A stretch of 64,000 bases of DNA, from positions 306,104-370,103 of the forward strand of contig NW_020194664.1 in assembly GCF_002865645.1 (NCBI RefSeq). Direction: 5' to 3'. A program made the position numbers and the translations under genes. The notes under the pieces were generated by a model. That model saw nothing but the letters and a program-made list of their open reading frames with translations. It did no database searches and had not been told where the DNA came from. Of this stretch, positions 14,491 to 24,330 are shown one piece after another. The stretch comes from Hyaloscypha bicolor E. Taxonomy: Eukaryota > Ascomycota > Leotiomycetes > Helotiales > Hyaloscyphaceae. Each line of letters opens with the position of its first letter. Within the stretch, counting starts at the first letter, position 1.

Positions 14491-14799
14491 CTGAAGCTGG
14501 AGCTGTAGCTGGGGCTGGTACTGGTACTGCTGAAGCAGCGGGAGCAGATGGGAGAGAAGATATTCTACGGACCGTAAGGAGCGTTACAGGCCAGGGGCAG
14601 GCCCGTAGCGGGTATAGGATTGACTTACGTATGTATATATGTGTTTATTGAAGGAAAGAAGCTTTGGAATTCGAAATTAAAACCTACCTTATTTAGCTTA
14701 CCTGGAAAATTTTTAGCCTTCAAAAAGTGAATTTTCAAAGTGAATTTAAAGTTAGTAAAGCTGATATCCCTTAAATAAGTACCTGAGGCATCTAATTAA

Positions 14800-15912
14800 T
14801 CTCGAATCGAGATCAGGGCAAAATTAAAGACTGGCCCCGAAGCTTGCATAGGGCCGCCAGGCTTTAATTTTAGCGAAGCGGCCCAGATCTCGTAGGGTCT
14901 AATTGAGTAATTAGAATTGTAGCTATCAGAATCAGAATCGTCAACCATACAGATTCTAACCTTTCTACCGTTCTCGCCTACTATAATCTTAGGTCCTGGG
15001 GGTATCTTCTTCCTGTATGGTTCAATATCACAGTCCTTTACCCAGTGTTCGTTACTTCCACAGCGTATACACTTGCCCTGCTTTCGGAGTAGCTAGCGTT
15101 CTGCCGGGCTTATAGATCGTACTCGATTCGTAGAAGGAAAGGAGGGTCGTAGAGGAAAGCATCGTAGAGAGGAGGATCGCGGAGGCTTGGTAATCGCGCT
15201 AATGGTATTAATAGTTAATATATCCATGGTATTGTATAAATGGTAAGGCTTCTTCTCAGAGCTCTGTTATTCGTACGTACTAGAGCGTCCAGCTAGCTAT
15301 TATACCGTCTCAATGAACTTGGTATAGGTTCGAGGGAGGTTTAATTGCTATACTAGTCTGTTCTTAATCGTTGTATTGAGTCCTTGACAAAAGGCTATAA
15401 TCTTATTAATATCGTTCCAGTCTTGTCCGCGTGCTTCGTATAGAATTCGTTCAAACTTAGTAATGAATGTATGAAGCGAATTAGTACCTTGCTTGAGAGA
15501 GTATAGCTTGTCCTCTGCTTCCTGTACCTTATTCGGATTCGAGTAAACGCGAGAGAGCTAATCGAGAATCGAGAGGTAGGACCACGTTTGATCGTCTTTA
15601 GCCTGGGAAAGCTGAGGAAGAACCATCGCTTGAACGTGTGATTCTAGATTGAGGTAGACGTAGTAGAATTAAGCAGTGGCATCACTAATAGCTTTGCTAT
15701 TAACTCGTAGCTTAGCCTTGATTAAGGGGAGCCAGGTATCGAACTTGTGGACCTGGCTATTGAATTTTTCGGGGTGTGGGAGGGAGGATTTCGGCTTCGT
15801 AGAAGGGCGAGCTTGTAGGAGGAGTTACTGAATAACCTCAGCTTGACGTTGAACCTCTGCTTGGAGCTCGGTGATCGCGTTCGCGATCTGGGTCTGCGAA
15901 GGTGGATCCATT
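14800..15912 (-). pseudogene. G1 gag with CCHC zinc knuckle, interrupted by in-frame stops
   Basis: From ATG at 15912 (MDPPSQTQ) a single frame can be followed without frameshift for more than 350 codons on the minus strand. It has a coiled-coil-like start (ITELQAEVQRQAEV), a retrotransposon gag capsid region (FDTWLPLIKAKL, YSLKQGTNSLHTFITKFE, near 15360-15750), and a C-terminal zinc knuckle CIRCGSNEHWVKDC (15030-15071, C-x2-C-x4-H-x4-C) followed by an acidic DDSDSDS patch. About eight in-frame stops interrupt it, several at places where CAG to TAG would explain them. Gag normally packages the retrotransposon RNA into particles; this copy cannot make a full product. An overlapping minus-strand open frame at 15722-16051 is out of frame and is ignored. 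Confidence 0.85.
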
Positions 15913-16114
15913 TCGAAAAAGAGAAGGGGGAATTGCAAAAACTTGAAGTAAGAGAGAGCCCAATAAGCTCTTGATCTCTCTGAAGGTGTATAGTGGTTCC
16001 GTAACCGTATGTATCGATAGCGCTATCGTCAAAGTTGCCGTGAAATCGCACTCGTGCGCAAGATGTGAGAGTGGTTTTACTTCCTCTGCAGGAACAAGAA
16101 TGAGTTCAGAATAA

Positions 16115-16299
16115 TGTCACGATACCGGGCTCTGGGCTTGGAAAGCAAAGTAGAGTGGCTCTTAATCCGAGGATTCTAAACTAAGGAAGGAAGCTCGTAT
16201 ATACAGGAGCTTTAGTGTTCTAAATACTAGCCCCAGCCGCATGCGTCATCGCGTGGTCACGTGACGCTAAATTTCCTAGTAAAGCGGCAGAGCATAATA
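16115..16299 (-). repeat. 5' LTR of gypsy G1 (nearly intact)
   Basis: This 185-bp LTR begins TGTCACGATACC on the plus strand. It keeps a CG- and CA/TG-rich centre with CACGTGAC that its partner at 8187-8371 has lost. The terminal TG is intact at one end, while the other end reads ATA where ACA is expected. Confidence 0.92.
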
Positions 16300-16304
16300 A
16301 TAAC
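16300..16304. repeat. Target site duplication ATAAC, right copy
   Basis: This matches 8182-8186 and immediately follows the G1 LTR. Confidence 0.9.
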
Positions 16305-19150
16305 TATTTTAGAGAATCTATTTCTTAAAATTACTATATTATTTATTAATAATATTAGAATTAAGAAACCTTATACAAATTATAATAGATAGCTTATTTT
16401 ACCTAATATTTAGTATTTTATATTCGAATACTTTTAAAACCTGAATATAACCTTAAATAAAATTAAATAAACCGGAATTAATATTAGAGAAGAATTATAG
16501 TTCTATTATAATAATATAATTATTATTAGCTTTATTTATAGAATATTTAGAAGAAGCCTTTTAAATTCAGGAATTCGCAAGATTTTAAGATAGAAATATT
16601 ATAATAATATAATTAAAAGTAAAGTATTTATCGGAATTATTATTTACTATTATATTTGAATTAAGGGCTTTATAGTTATTATTGAATTCATTTATTACTT
16701 AATAAGAAAGGATATAATATAGAACTAAAATAATAAATAAATATAAATTCTTTAAGAAAAGCTTATTATTATTCTAATATTTTATAAGTTATATTATAAT
16801 TTATTAGAAAATTAGGAAATAATTATATTAGTAATAAATACTAGCCTAAATAAATAAAACAGAACTCTTAATTAATATAATAATAATAAAAATAATAAAA
16901 TTATATAATATAAATCTAGAATCTAAAATAATACTAAATAAAGATATAATACTACTAAAAGAAAATATTAAGAACTAGTAAAATATCTATAGAAAATATA
17001 ATTCTAGCTATATAAAGTTTATTTTATTCTTAAACTAAATATTAATATATTTATTATATAATTAAGTAAAGTAGCTATAAATCTATTTAAAGCTCTAGTT
17101 ATTTATTAGCTAATATAAATTCAATTATTTGATTTTAAAATCAAGTATATTACTATTAATAAATTATTGAGATATCTATAATAAAAAGGCAATACCAAAA
17201 ATAATAAAAATATTAATAAATAATTAGTAATAAAGCTTAATACTATTAAAATAATATTTATTAAATAAAAAGTTTAATTAAAGGAAATAGTTCCGGTTTA
17301 GTTATATAATATTATTTTAAGAAATTAGATTTCTAAGACTTTTATTAGATATTTAAATAATAATATCTAGTTATTAGAAATTAATAATTAAAGCTTTATT
17401 ATATTTAAAAGCAAATTAATAATATTAAAAAATAATAATATCCGGAAATTATATAGTAAAGGCTATAGTCTTTTATATATAATTTCTAATAAAATAATAA
17501 ATAATAATACTAACTCCTATATTTTACTTAATAACCTAACTATTTTACTAGATTCCTTAAATAATAGCTATTCTAAATAATACTAGAATATTATATAATA
17601 CTTTATAATATTCTCTAGACTAAAAGAAATATCTAGAGCCGAGTTTTAAAAGTTAAATAAAAAAGCTTTAAATTATAATATAAGAGATTAATTACTATAG
17701 AAAGTTATATTTAAAATATATTTATTTTAATTTATTATTAATAACTAAAGATAAAGAGAAATTATTATTAAAGAGCTATATAATAAGATTAAATATATTA
17801 AAAGAGAAAATACTTTTTATTTAATAGCTAGCTATTATTATTAGGAAAATTACTATAATTATATATAAAAATATATTAATATTTATAAAGTCTATTAATA
17901 TAAAAGTAAGATAAAATAAAAAAGCTTTATATATAATAAAAGCTATATTTCTTTTCTATTATCTTGGGATTAATATAATTAAATTACTAGATTATAAAAA
18001 ATATAACTTATTAGTTATTACTAGAAATAATTTCTTAGAATAAATTAAAGCTAAATCTTTAAAAAAAAACCCCGACTAATAAAAAGATTATTAAGTTTAT
18101 TTTAAAAAAGAATTTATAAATATAGTTTATTTAGATAATTTAAAATTAATAATAAATCGGAATTTAAAAAAGTAATAATTCAGGAACTTAATAAACTAGA
18201 AATTATTAGAATTATTATTTCGGTCTATAATTCTAAATAAAATAAAATAATTAAAAGAAAATATTAATTAATTATTTAAATATATATTATATTTATAATA
18301 AATAAAAAAAAGCTTTAGATAAATTTACTATTATATATTCTATTTACTAATTAAATTACTATATATAAATTAACTAGATTTATTTCCTTTTATATAATTA
18401 ATAATAAGGAAATTATATTATTTATAAAAATATATTTTCTAATCTAGAAAATATTTAAATAAAATAAAGTCTATAATAGAGAAATACTTCTAGAAATATA
18501 TATAAAATAAATATAAATAAGAAAAAAAGATATTAAAGAAATTAAACTAAAAAGAATTAAAAGATATTAAAAGAAAAAGAAATAATTTAATATTATTTAC
18601 TAGATTTATTTAAAGCCTATTTCTATAAAAAAAATCTAGTTTTTATATATAATATTAAATTAATAAATTAAAATAAGTTAAGAAATATAAAGCTATTATA
18701 TTACTAGCTTAGCCTATATAAAATAAAACATATAAATTAACTAAAAGAATATTATATACTAGAAAAACTTAATAGTATTATATTTTAAAAAATATATATT
18801 AGAAATTAACTTAAAATAGTTTATTAAAAGAAATAAATTCTAGTATTTCCCTAAAAATAAAAATAATAATAAATATAGAATTAGGAAAAGAAATAATAAT
18901 AGAATATTATAAATAAAATAGTATTTAGGAAATTAAAAAAGCTATTAGTATTATTATATATATTTTAGAATTACTAGAATTCGAAAAAGTAAAATATATT
19001 TCTTTTATAAAGAACTAGAAAAAAATATCTAATAATAAAAGCTTTTTTTAATCTAAAATAAAGCTTATTATTTTTAATTCTTTATATATCTTTTATTTTT
19101 TCTTCTCGACTATTATTTATAGTATTTAGAGAATATTATTATTATTAGAA
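16305..19150 (+). mobile_element. Ty3/gypsy copy A, rest of pol (RT to integrase), RIP-decayed
   Basis: The plus frame resumes after G1. The reverse transcriptase active site reads FINNI at 16342-16356, where gypsy elements have F/Y-x-DD; both aspartates became Asn (GAT to AAT). RNase H-sized sequence follows. An integrase zinc-binding region near 17640-17900 reads RKALNYNIRD and IIKELYNKI with decayed His/Cys positions. An integrase core near 17950-18250 reads YYLGINIIKLLDYKKYN, and a C-terminal tail runs to about 19090. Homology with copy B stops at about 19150. No 3' LTR follows. Confidence 0.8.
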
Positions 19151-19970
19151 ATATAAAAGAAATATTATTAGATCTATAAACTCTTATTTTAAACTTCCTA
19201 GATACTTTCTTACTAGTTTTATATTTCTTTTTAATCTTCTAATATTACTATTAGTATAAAGTATTATTCGGGCTTGGTTTTAATAATATATATTCTATTC
19301 TTTAGCTTTATTTACTATTAAATACTAAAACTTTCTTTTTTTTATAGCTTTAGTAATAGCTTTAGTTAAATCAAGTAGTTTATTACTAATATTAGGAGAT
19401 TTATAAACAGATTTATTAGAAGTAGAAAGTAGTAAAGGCTTCTTATATTTAAGGTTTTAATAAATGTTATAACTAAGGTTTTATAGCCACGGCTTTATAT
19501 AGTATTAATAAAATCGTAAAATTATTATAATATTAAAAAATTAATAATTTAGCTAGTAAATACTATATAGGTAAAAGAAAAGAAACCTAGCTCTTTTATA
19601 TCTATAAATATATAGCTAATGATTTGTATTTTTATAGATTTATTCTTTATTATATATATATTAACTCGAGTCTCTAATACTTTTCTAAAGTATTTCGTTT
19701 TATATTATACTCTTATAAATAACTTCCTCTTTTAAGAGTTATAAACTTTATAATATAGTATCCGAGCAATAATGATATCAGCTAATAGCAAGGAGGAAAA
19801 GCAGAGTAATAAAGATATTATATATAAGAGAATACTAAAAATAGTATAATTTAATATAATAGTAATATTTGTCGAGCTTTAAAACACTATAGAAATCATT
19901 AAAATTCACATTTATATATAATTTGAAAGCTTTAATTTGTCGTAAAACTATGAGTACATTGCGTTGGAAA
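19151..19970. other. AT-rich RIP desert, unassigned
   Basis: This lies between the end of copy A and the gene island. On the minus strand around 19130-19450 a Ser/Thr/Lys-rich frame with decayed stops can be read (including NKSVYKSPN and KAIKKRKF), but no family is recognised. CA and TG are rare up to about 19870 and return to normal after that. Confidence 0.5.
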
Positions 19971-19984
19971 TTTTGATTTATAGT

Positions 19985-20029
19985 AGTACATCGATTTTTG
20001 GTGTGGTTGGCACCAAAAGTTGATGTACT
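19985..20029. repeat. Hairpin-forming inverted repeat (19-nt arms, 7-nt loop)
   Basis: The left arm 19985-20003 and right arm 20011-20029 pair along all 19 positions around the loop TGGTTGG; the only two non-Watson-Crick positions would be G:U pairs in RNA. It marks the border between the AT-rich desert and the gene island. It may be a small MITE relic or a structured 5' region; no function can be shown. Confidence 0.7.
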
Positions 20030-20730
20030 TTCGCAAATCAGCGTTTCGTAATTTTCGCATTTTAGTGTTCTGATGGTTTACGCCCCAAAAGCCTACGCTA
20101 CTGACTCGTCTACAACACTAGGTTTTGACCAAAAGAAAAATGTCTAGAAGCTTGGACCAAAATAGCAGAACTTCAATTTTGTTACCGTCTCCGAAAATAG
20201 GGTTCAGGGAAACGAAGACAAACTTGACTTTTCTAAAGTTGATACCCAGAGTGAGGCTACCGGGATATTCGCGGGTATACCCGTACTCTTGCCCACATGC
20301 CCCTGTGACAGGTGTGGAATGCATCTTAAGCATATACGCCTCGTCGGCATGTTCTAGTGAGAGATATGTGGGCAAGCATTTTGGGACAAAAACGAAAGGT
20401 TGTGTAACATCGATAATACTATTTGATTTGCACATGCAATCTTGGCTGAGACAACCTGCACGCCACACCATTTTAAGCCTATCATGAGGCTATGAAGACA
20501 GAAGGTGTAGAAACAAGACAGCCTATTATGCAACGATGGTCCCATTTGTGGAGCTAGGCATCAACTTCGAGCGGTCTAGTGTCCATTGCCCAACGCACCC
20601 AGACTTTGCGCTCTCCCTCAGAATTCCACAACGAGTTGTATGTACCGAAGTCTGTTTATATTCACAGCTTGTACTGGTAATTCATTTTCCTCGCATCTCT
20701 CGCCCAGAAACTTGCTGAAGTAGACCCAAA
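20030..20730 (+). promoter_or_regulatory. Upstream region of the DyP-glycyl radical enzyme gene
   Basis: About 700 bp of normal base composition contains short overlapping open frames on both strands (20118-20487) that overlap one another and resemble nothing known. A 12-bp palindrome CGGGTATACCCG lies near 20272. A pyrimidine-rich stretch (about 20683-20704) ends shortly before the start codon, as is common in fungal promoters. No firm TATA box was found. Confidence 0.4.
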
Positions 20731-23700
20731 ATGTTGGTCGATCAAACTCTTCTCGGCGCTCAGCGCGGCCTGCTTATGCGCGCTATCTTTGGCCAAATCC
20801 TTTCCATCAAGCTCAAGACAGACGACAAACGGACTCATAATGATATCCTCCGCATTGTTCTGGATCTAAATCAGAGCATTGATTCCCAAAACTTGGCAAA
20901 TCCCTCGTCTTGTGGACTGGTCGTGGCCTTTTCCCCGCAGATTTGGGGTAAATGGACTGGGCAGGACTTTCCAATTCATACCGCCACACTCGATGCCGGA
21001 GTCAAATTTACGAATTCCAGAGACGATGTGCTGCTCTATGTCAAGGCGCCAGATCACGAAACTGCAGCAAAGCTCGTTGCCACCGTGCTGCCACGTCTCA
21101 AATCATTATCCCTCACAATTGATGTTGTGATAGGAGGGAAACGTCCCGATGTGCGTATCATAGGTGGACGATACCTAGATGGCATCACAAATCCCAACGA
21201 TCCTATCAGCTTGACCGAGGATATACTCCTCAATCGTTCCCACGCTTACCCCGGTGCAAGCTTTGCCTTGACGCAGAAATTCATCTTCGATTGGCCCAGT
21301 ATCTCCTCACAGGCCCCTGACACACAGGATCAGATGATTGGTCGCAATACAGATGGTACCGTCCTTCCCCGGCAAGTCATGCCCGGGCACATTTATCATG
21401 CAAATGTTCGTGACCGCAATGGAGACGAGCGAAAGTTGCTGCGTCAAGCATTGCCCTTCGGCGAGGTGCTTGGACATGCTGGGCGTGAAAAGGGTCTTAT
21501 GTTTGTGGCATTTTGCAACGACCAAGGACGATTTGAGCAGATTCTTAGACATCTGCTGGGAAGAACCCCGAGCACGCCCGCAGACCCACTCATGGACGTG
21601 GTACACGGTGTTATGGGCGGGTACTGGTACGTTCCGGCGGCGGTTGAGCTCGGAGTAACCTCAGTTTCCGGCTCAGACGACATTTATGAAGATCCACATT
21701 GGAATGTGCGTAGTGCTAATGGATACTTGTTTTACAACTCGACGGATTATCTGCATCAGATGGCGAGTGGCCTCTACAAGGGAGGCGATCCTCCTAGTTC
21801 CCGACTCCTCAACCTGATGTCCAGGACTTTCTCACATTGGCGAGATGGCTGGGTACATCGCAATGCAATGCCACGTCTGCCTCACCTGAAGGATGTGATT
21901 GATGCTGACTCAAAGAGTCTCTTGACTGCATCCATTCTACAACGAAAAGGACTCGCCAACTTCAAAACACTGGCCGATCTTCTCTCGTCGCCAACGTCGA
22001 ATATTGCACGCTTCAATGGTCTGTTACGCATTGACTCGAAGGAGCTTATCGTTGGTGTGATCCCCGACTTTACTCTGGGTCGAGGGAAGGAGGTTGTGCC
22101 TTATTTGACCAGAGACGAGACAATTGCCGCGTGGCTCAAAGGCGAACTCAATGAGTGGTCGGCGATGGGACATATTGTGCCTGATTATGAGCAGCTAGTC
22201 AAGAAAGGGTTGGCTAAGCTGCTCGAGGAGTTGGAAAGCCTCCTTCGTACTGCTACCGCGCAGAACAATCTGAATAATGGCTCAGCAGTCGAGTTTTACA
22301 AGTCTGCTATATCTTCGCTCCAAGGTGTTCAGGGATACCTCCGAAATTGGGCAAACATCGCCCTTGAATCCGCTAAGGCGACTGAGGATCCTGCCGATGC
22401 AGAAAACATGAAGGATGTTTCAACCCGCCTTCTCCGTCTTGTCGATCAGGAGCCGCAAGACTTTCAAGATGCTGTCCAACTCATCTTTTCGTTTCACTCA
22501 TGCCTCCATCTGGTTGGCGAGTTGACCTCACTTGGGCGTCTTGATCAAATCCTCTGGCCTTTCTTGGAGCACGATAGGGTTTCCATGGAGCGAGCGCAAG
22601 ATATCATGGATTGTCTCTGGGTAAAGATTGGCGAAAATGCATTCATCAACCGAACCTTCATCTACGATTATGTGACTTACGGAACCACGGCTGTATGTGG
22701 ACTCGGTGGCAACTTTCCTCAGGGAGGCGGCATCAATCAATGGGTACAACAAATCACAGTGGGTGGCTACAAAGCTACCGAGGATGAGGAGCCAGTGGGT
22801 GCTGCAAATCCAGTCACCATGCTTTGTCTGAAGTCGGCGCGACGCATTCCTGTCAGTGCGCCAACTTTGTCTCTCAGAGTGTATAAAGGCATGCCAGAAG
22901 AGTTACTCGATGAAGCAGCGAAAGCAATTCTTGCTGGTGGTGCTCAACCAATCTTGTACAACGACGATAAGTTGACGGAAGCCTTGTTCCAATCTGGAGA
23001 AAGTGTCACGCGTTCATGGTCTCGAAATTATGCAGCTGATGGCTGCTACGAACCTATGCTTGCTGGTGCTTCCGAATTCACGTTCAACAATGTCGCCCCT
23101 TTGTTGGCGCTGGAGCAGACTATTAATCAGGGTGCAACGTACAGTCAGGCCGGACCTGAGCAGCTACGAGGACTGAAGCAGACCTTTCGTTCACCACCAG
23201 CCATTGAGATCAAAAACTTCGAAGAATTGCAATCGATTTTCTTGAATCAACTGGAATGGCTGGTTATACAATGTTATAACACCATCCTTGGGGCATACGG
23301 CAATCTTGCAGATATTTGTCCCAGCCCTTTGCTGTCGATTCTGATTGATGGCTGTGTGGAGCGTGGCCGTGACCTGACAAATGGCGGAGCACGTTTCCAT
23401 ATCATTGCACCACTTTGCGTTGGCGTATCAAACACCATTGACTCACTGTACGCAATTCAGAAACTCGTCTACGATCCAACGACAGCCATCACCACGTTGC
23501 CTGATCTAGTGAACTGCCTGATCAACGACTGGGGCTTCAATATGATCGAGCCATTCCAAAACCAGCTCGATGGCCCAGCAGATGCAGCCGAGCATGGTCG
23601 TCGCTACCAGGAATTACGAGAATCTGCTCTGAAGTTGCCAAAATGGGGCAGTGGCGATGCGGACCTGAACGCACTGGGAGACTGGCTTATCGAAAACATG

Positions 23701-24330
23701 GTGCGGCTATGCGTAGAAGCCATCCGCAAACCGTCTCCAGCTCTCGAGCCCCTGCTGTCAAACATTGCAACTACCCACGGCCCCGATTTCGAGTTCGTGG
23801 TTACACCGGGAATCGGCACGTTTGAAGGCTACGTTGGCGATGGGGCGGGGTGTGGTGCTTCAGCAGACGGCCGTCGAAACGGCGTGCCCATTGCATCGGA
23901 CCTGTCACCTGCACCCGCTGCCCAGGACCTCCCACCAAACCCAGCATTCCGCAACATCTACCAAGCCATGGAGAGCTACCAGTCTGCGAGTGTGGAATAC
24001 GGCCTCTCGAATGCGTCGCCGGTCGACATGAACATCTCTGAATCCTTCCCGCTCGGAGCTCTGCAAACTTTCATCAAAGCATACGCGCGCGGAGAGGTGG
24101 GAGGTAATCTACTTACGCTCACCTGTGCAGACCTTAAGACGTATGAGAAAGCTAGTAAGGACCCCGAGCAGTATGATTTGGTGCGCGTCAGGATGGGTGG
24201 ATGGACGGAGTTCTATGCTACGATGTTTCCGGCTCATCAGAAACAACATCAACGTAGGCAGTATTTCACGCCGGGCGGGAAGGGTGAGAGTGGTGATCCT
24301 GACGCTGTTGGGAAGCAGGAAGCTTCTTAA
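20731..24330 (+). CDS. Fusion of DyP-type peroxidase and glycyl radical (PFL-like) enzyme
   Basis: An intronless frame of 1199 residues starts at an ATG in the good context CAAAATG. Residues about 30-305 look like a DyP-type heme peroxidase: GGRYLDGITNP with Asp150 (the GxxDG region, spaced one residue differently from the usual form), GHIYHAN with His220 as likely heme ligand, LLRQALPFG with Arg238 as likely distal Arg, and the closing GGYWYVP (297-302). Residues about 340-1190 look like a glycyl radical enzyme of the dehydratase/lyase kind: GHIVPDY (480-486), GRLDQILWPF (602-611), AANPVT (691-696), GCYEP with Cys772 and Glu774 (the CxE active site), and a C-terminal RMGGWTEF in which Gly1157 would carry the radical. 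The consensus there is R-V-x-G-Y, so Met1155 and Trp1158 are unusual. The substrate is unknown. Such enzymes need a radical-SAM activase, absent here. The domain calls are strong; the function of the fusion is inference. Confidence 0.9.
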   Translation: MLVDQTLLGAQRGLLMRAIFGQILSIKLKTDDKRTHNDILRIVLDLNQSIDSQNLANPSSCGLVVAFSPQIWGKWTGQDFPIHTATLDAGVKFTNSRDDVLLYVKAPDHETAAKLVATVLPRLKSLSLTIDVVIGGKRPDVRIIGGRYLDGITNPNDPISLTEDILLNRSHAYPGASFALTQKFIFDWPSISSQAPDTQDQMIGRNTDGTVLPRQVMPGHIYHANVRDRNGDERKLLRQALPFGEVLGHAGREKGLMFVAFCNDQGRFEQILRHLLGRTPSTPADPLMDVVHGVMGGYWYVPAAVELGVTSVSGSDDIYEDPHWNVRSANGYLFYNSTDYLHQMASGLYKGGDPPSSRLLNLMSRTFSHWRDGWVHRNAMPRLPHLKDVIDADSKSLLTASILQRKGLANFKTLADLLSSPTSNIARFNGLLRIDSKELIVGVIPDFTLGRGKEVVPYLTRDETIAAWLKGELNEWSAMGHIVPDYEQLVKKGLAKLLEELESLLRTATAQNNLNNGSAVEFYKSAISSLQGVQGYLRNWANIALESAKATEDPADAENMKDVSTRLLRLVDQEPQDFQDAVQLIFSFHSCLHLVGELTSLGRLDQILWPFLEHDRVSMERAQDIMDCLWVKIGENAFINRTFIYDYVTYGTTAVCGLGGNFPQGGGINQWVQQITVGGYKATEDEEPVGAANPVTMLCLKSARRIPVSAPTLSLRVYKGMPEELLDEAAKAILAGGAQPILYNDDKLTEALFQSGESVTRSWSRNYAADGCYEPMLAGASEFTFNNVAPLLALEQTINQGATYSQAGPEQLRGLKQTFRSPPAIEIKNFEELQSIFLNQLEWLVIQCYNTILGAYGNLADICPSPLLSILIDGCVERGRDLTNGGARFHIIAPLCVGVSNTIDSLYAIQKLVYDPTTAITTLPDLVNCLINDWGFNMIEPFQNQLDGPADAAEHGRRYQELRESALKLPKWGSGDADLNALGDWLIENMVRLCVEAIRKPSPALEPLLSNIATTHGPDFEFVVTPGIGTFEGYVGDGAGCGASADGRRNGVPIASDLSPAPAAQDLPPNPAFRNIYQAMESYQSASVEYGLSNASPVDMNISESFPLGALQTFIKAYARGEVGGNLLTLTCADLKTYEKASKDPEQYDLVRVRMGGWTEFYATMFPAHQKQHQRRQYFTPGGKGESGDPDAVGKQEAS

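Larger units (their letters stand above)
8187..16299 (-). mobile_element. Complete nested Ty3/gypsy-like LTR retrotransposon G1
   Basis: An 8113-bp element is bounded by 185-bp LTRs and 5-bp target duplications (ATAAC), sitting inside the reverse transcriptase frame of gypsy copy A. On the minus strand it shows 5' LTR (16115-16299), a leader of about 200 bp, gag with a CCHC zinc knuckle (15030-15071), a long low-complexity stretch (13500-14580), and a pol-sized decayed region (8372-13500). The gag half and 5' LTR are lightly mutated, whereas the pol half and 3' LTR have lost nearly all CA and TG pairs. A solo LTR of the same family lies at 61942-62123. Assignment to Ty3/gypsy rests on the gag type and overall plan; pol motifs were not readable. 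Confidence 0.88.

Noticed and set aside
14207..14651. Plus-strand open frames with Trp/Tyr or Gly/Thr/Ala runs
   Set aside because: They are translations of the microsatellite and have no conserved domain; the coding strand of the element is minus.
15722..16051. 109-residue minus-strand open frame
   Set aside because: It overlaps the G1 gag start in another frame; the gag frame carries the capsid and zinc-knuckle signals.
20118..20545. Opposed open frames of 117-120 residues upstream of the fusion gene
   Set aside because: They overlap each other on opposite strands, have no family likeness, and are as expected by chance in promoter DNA.
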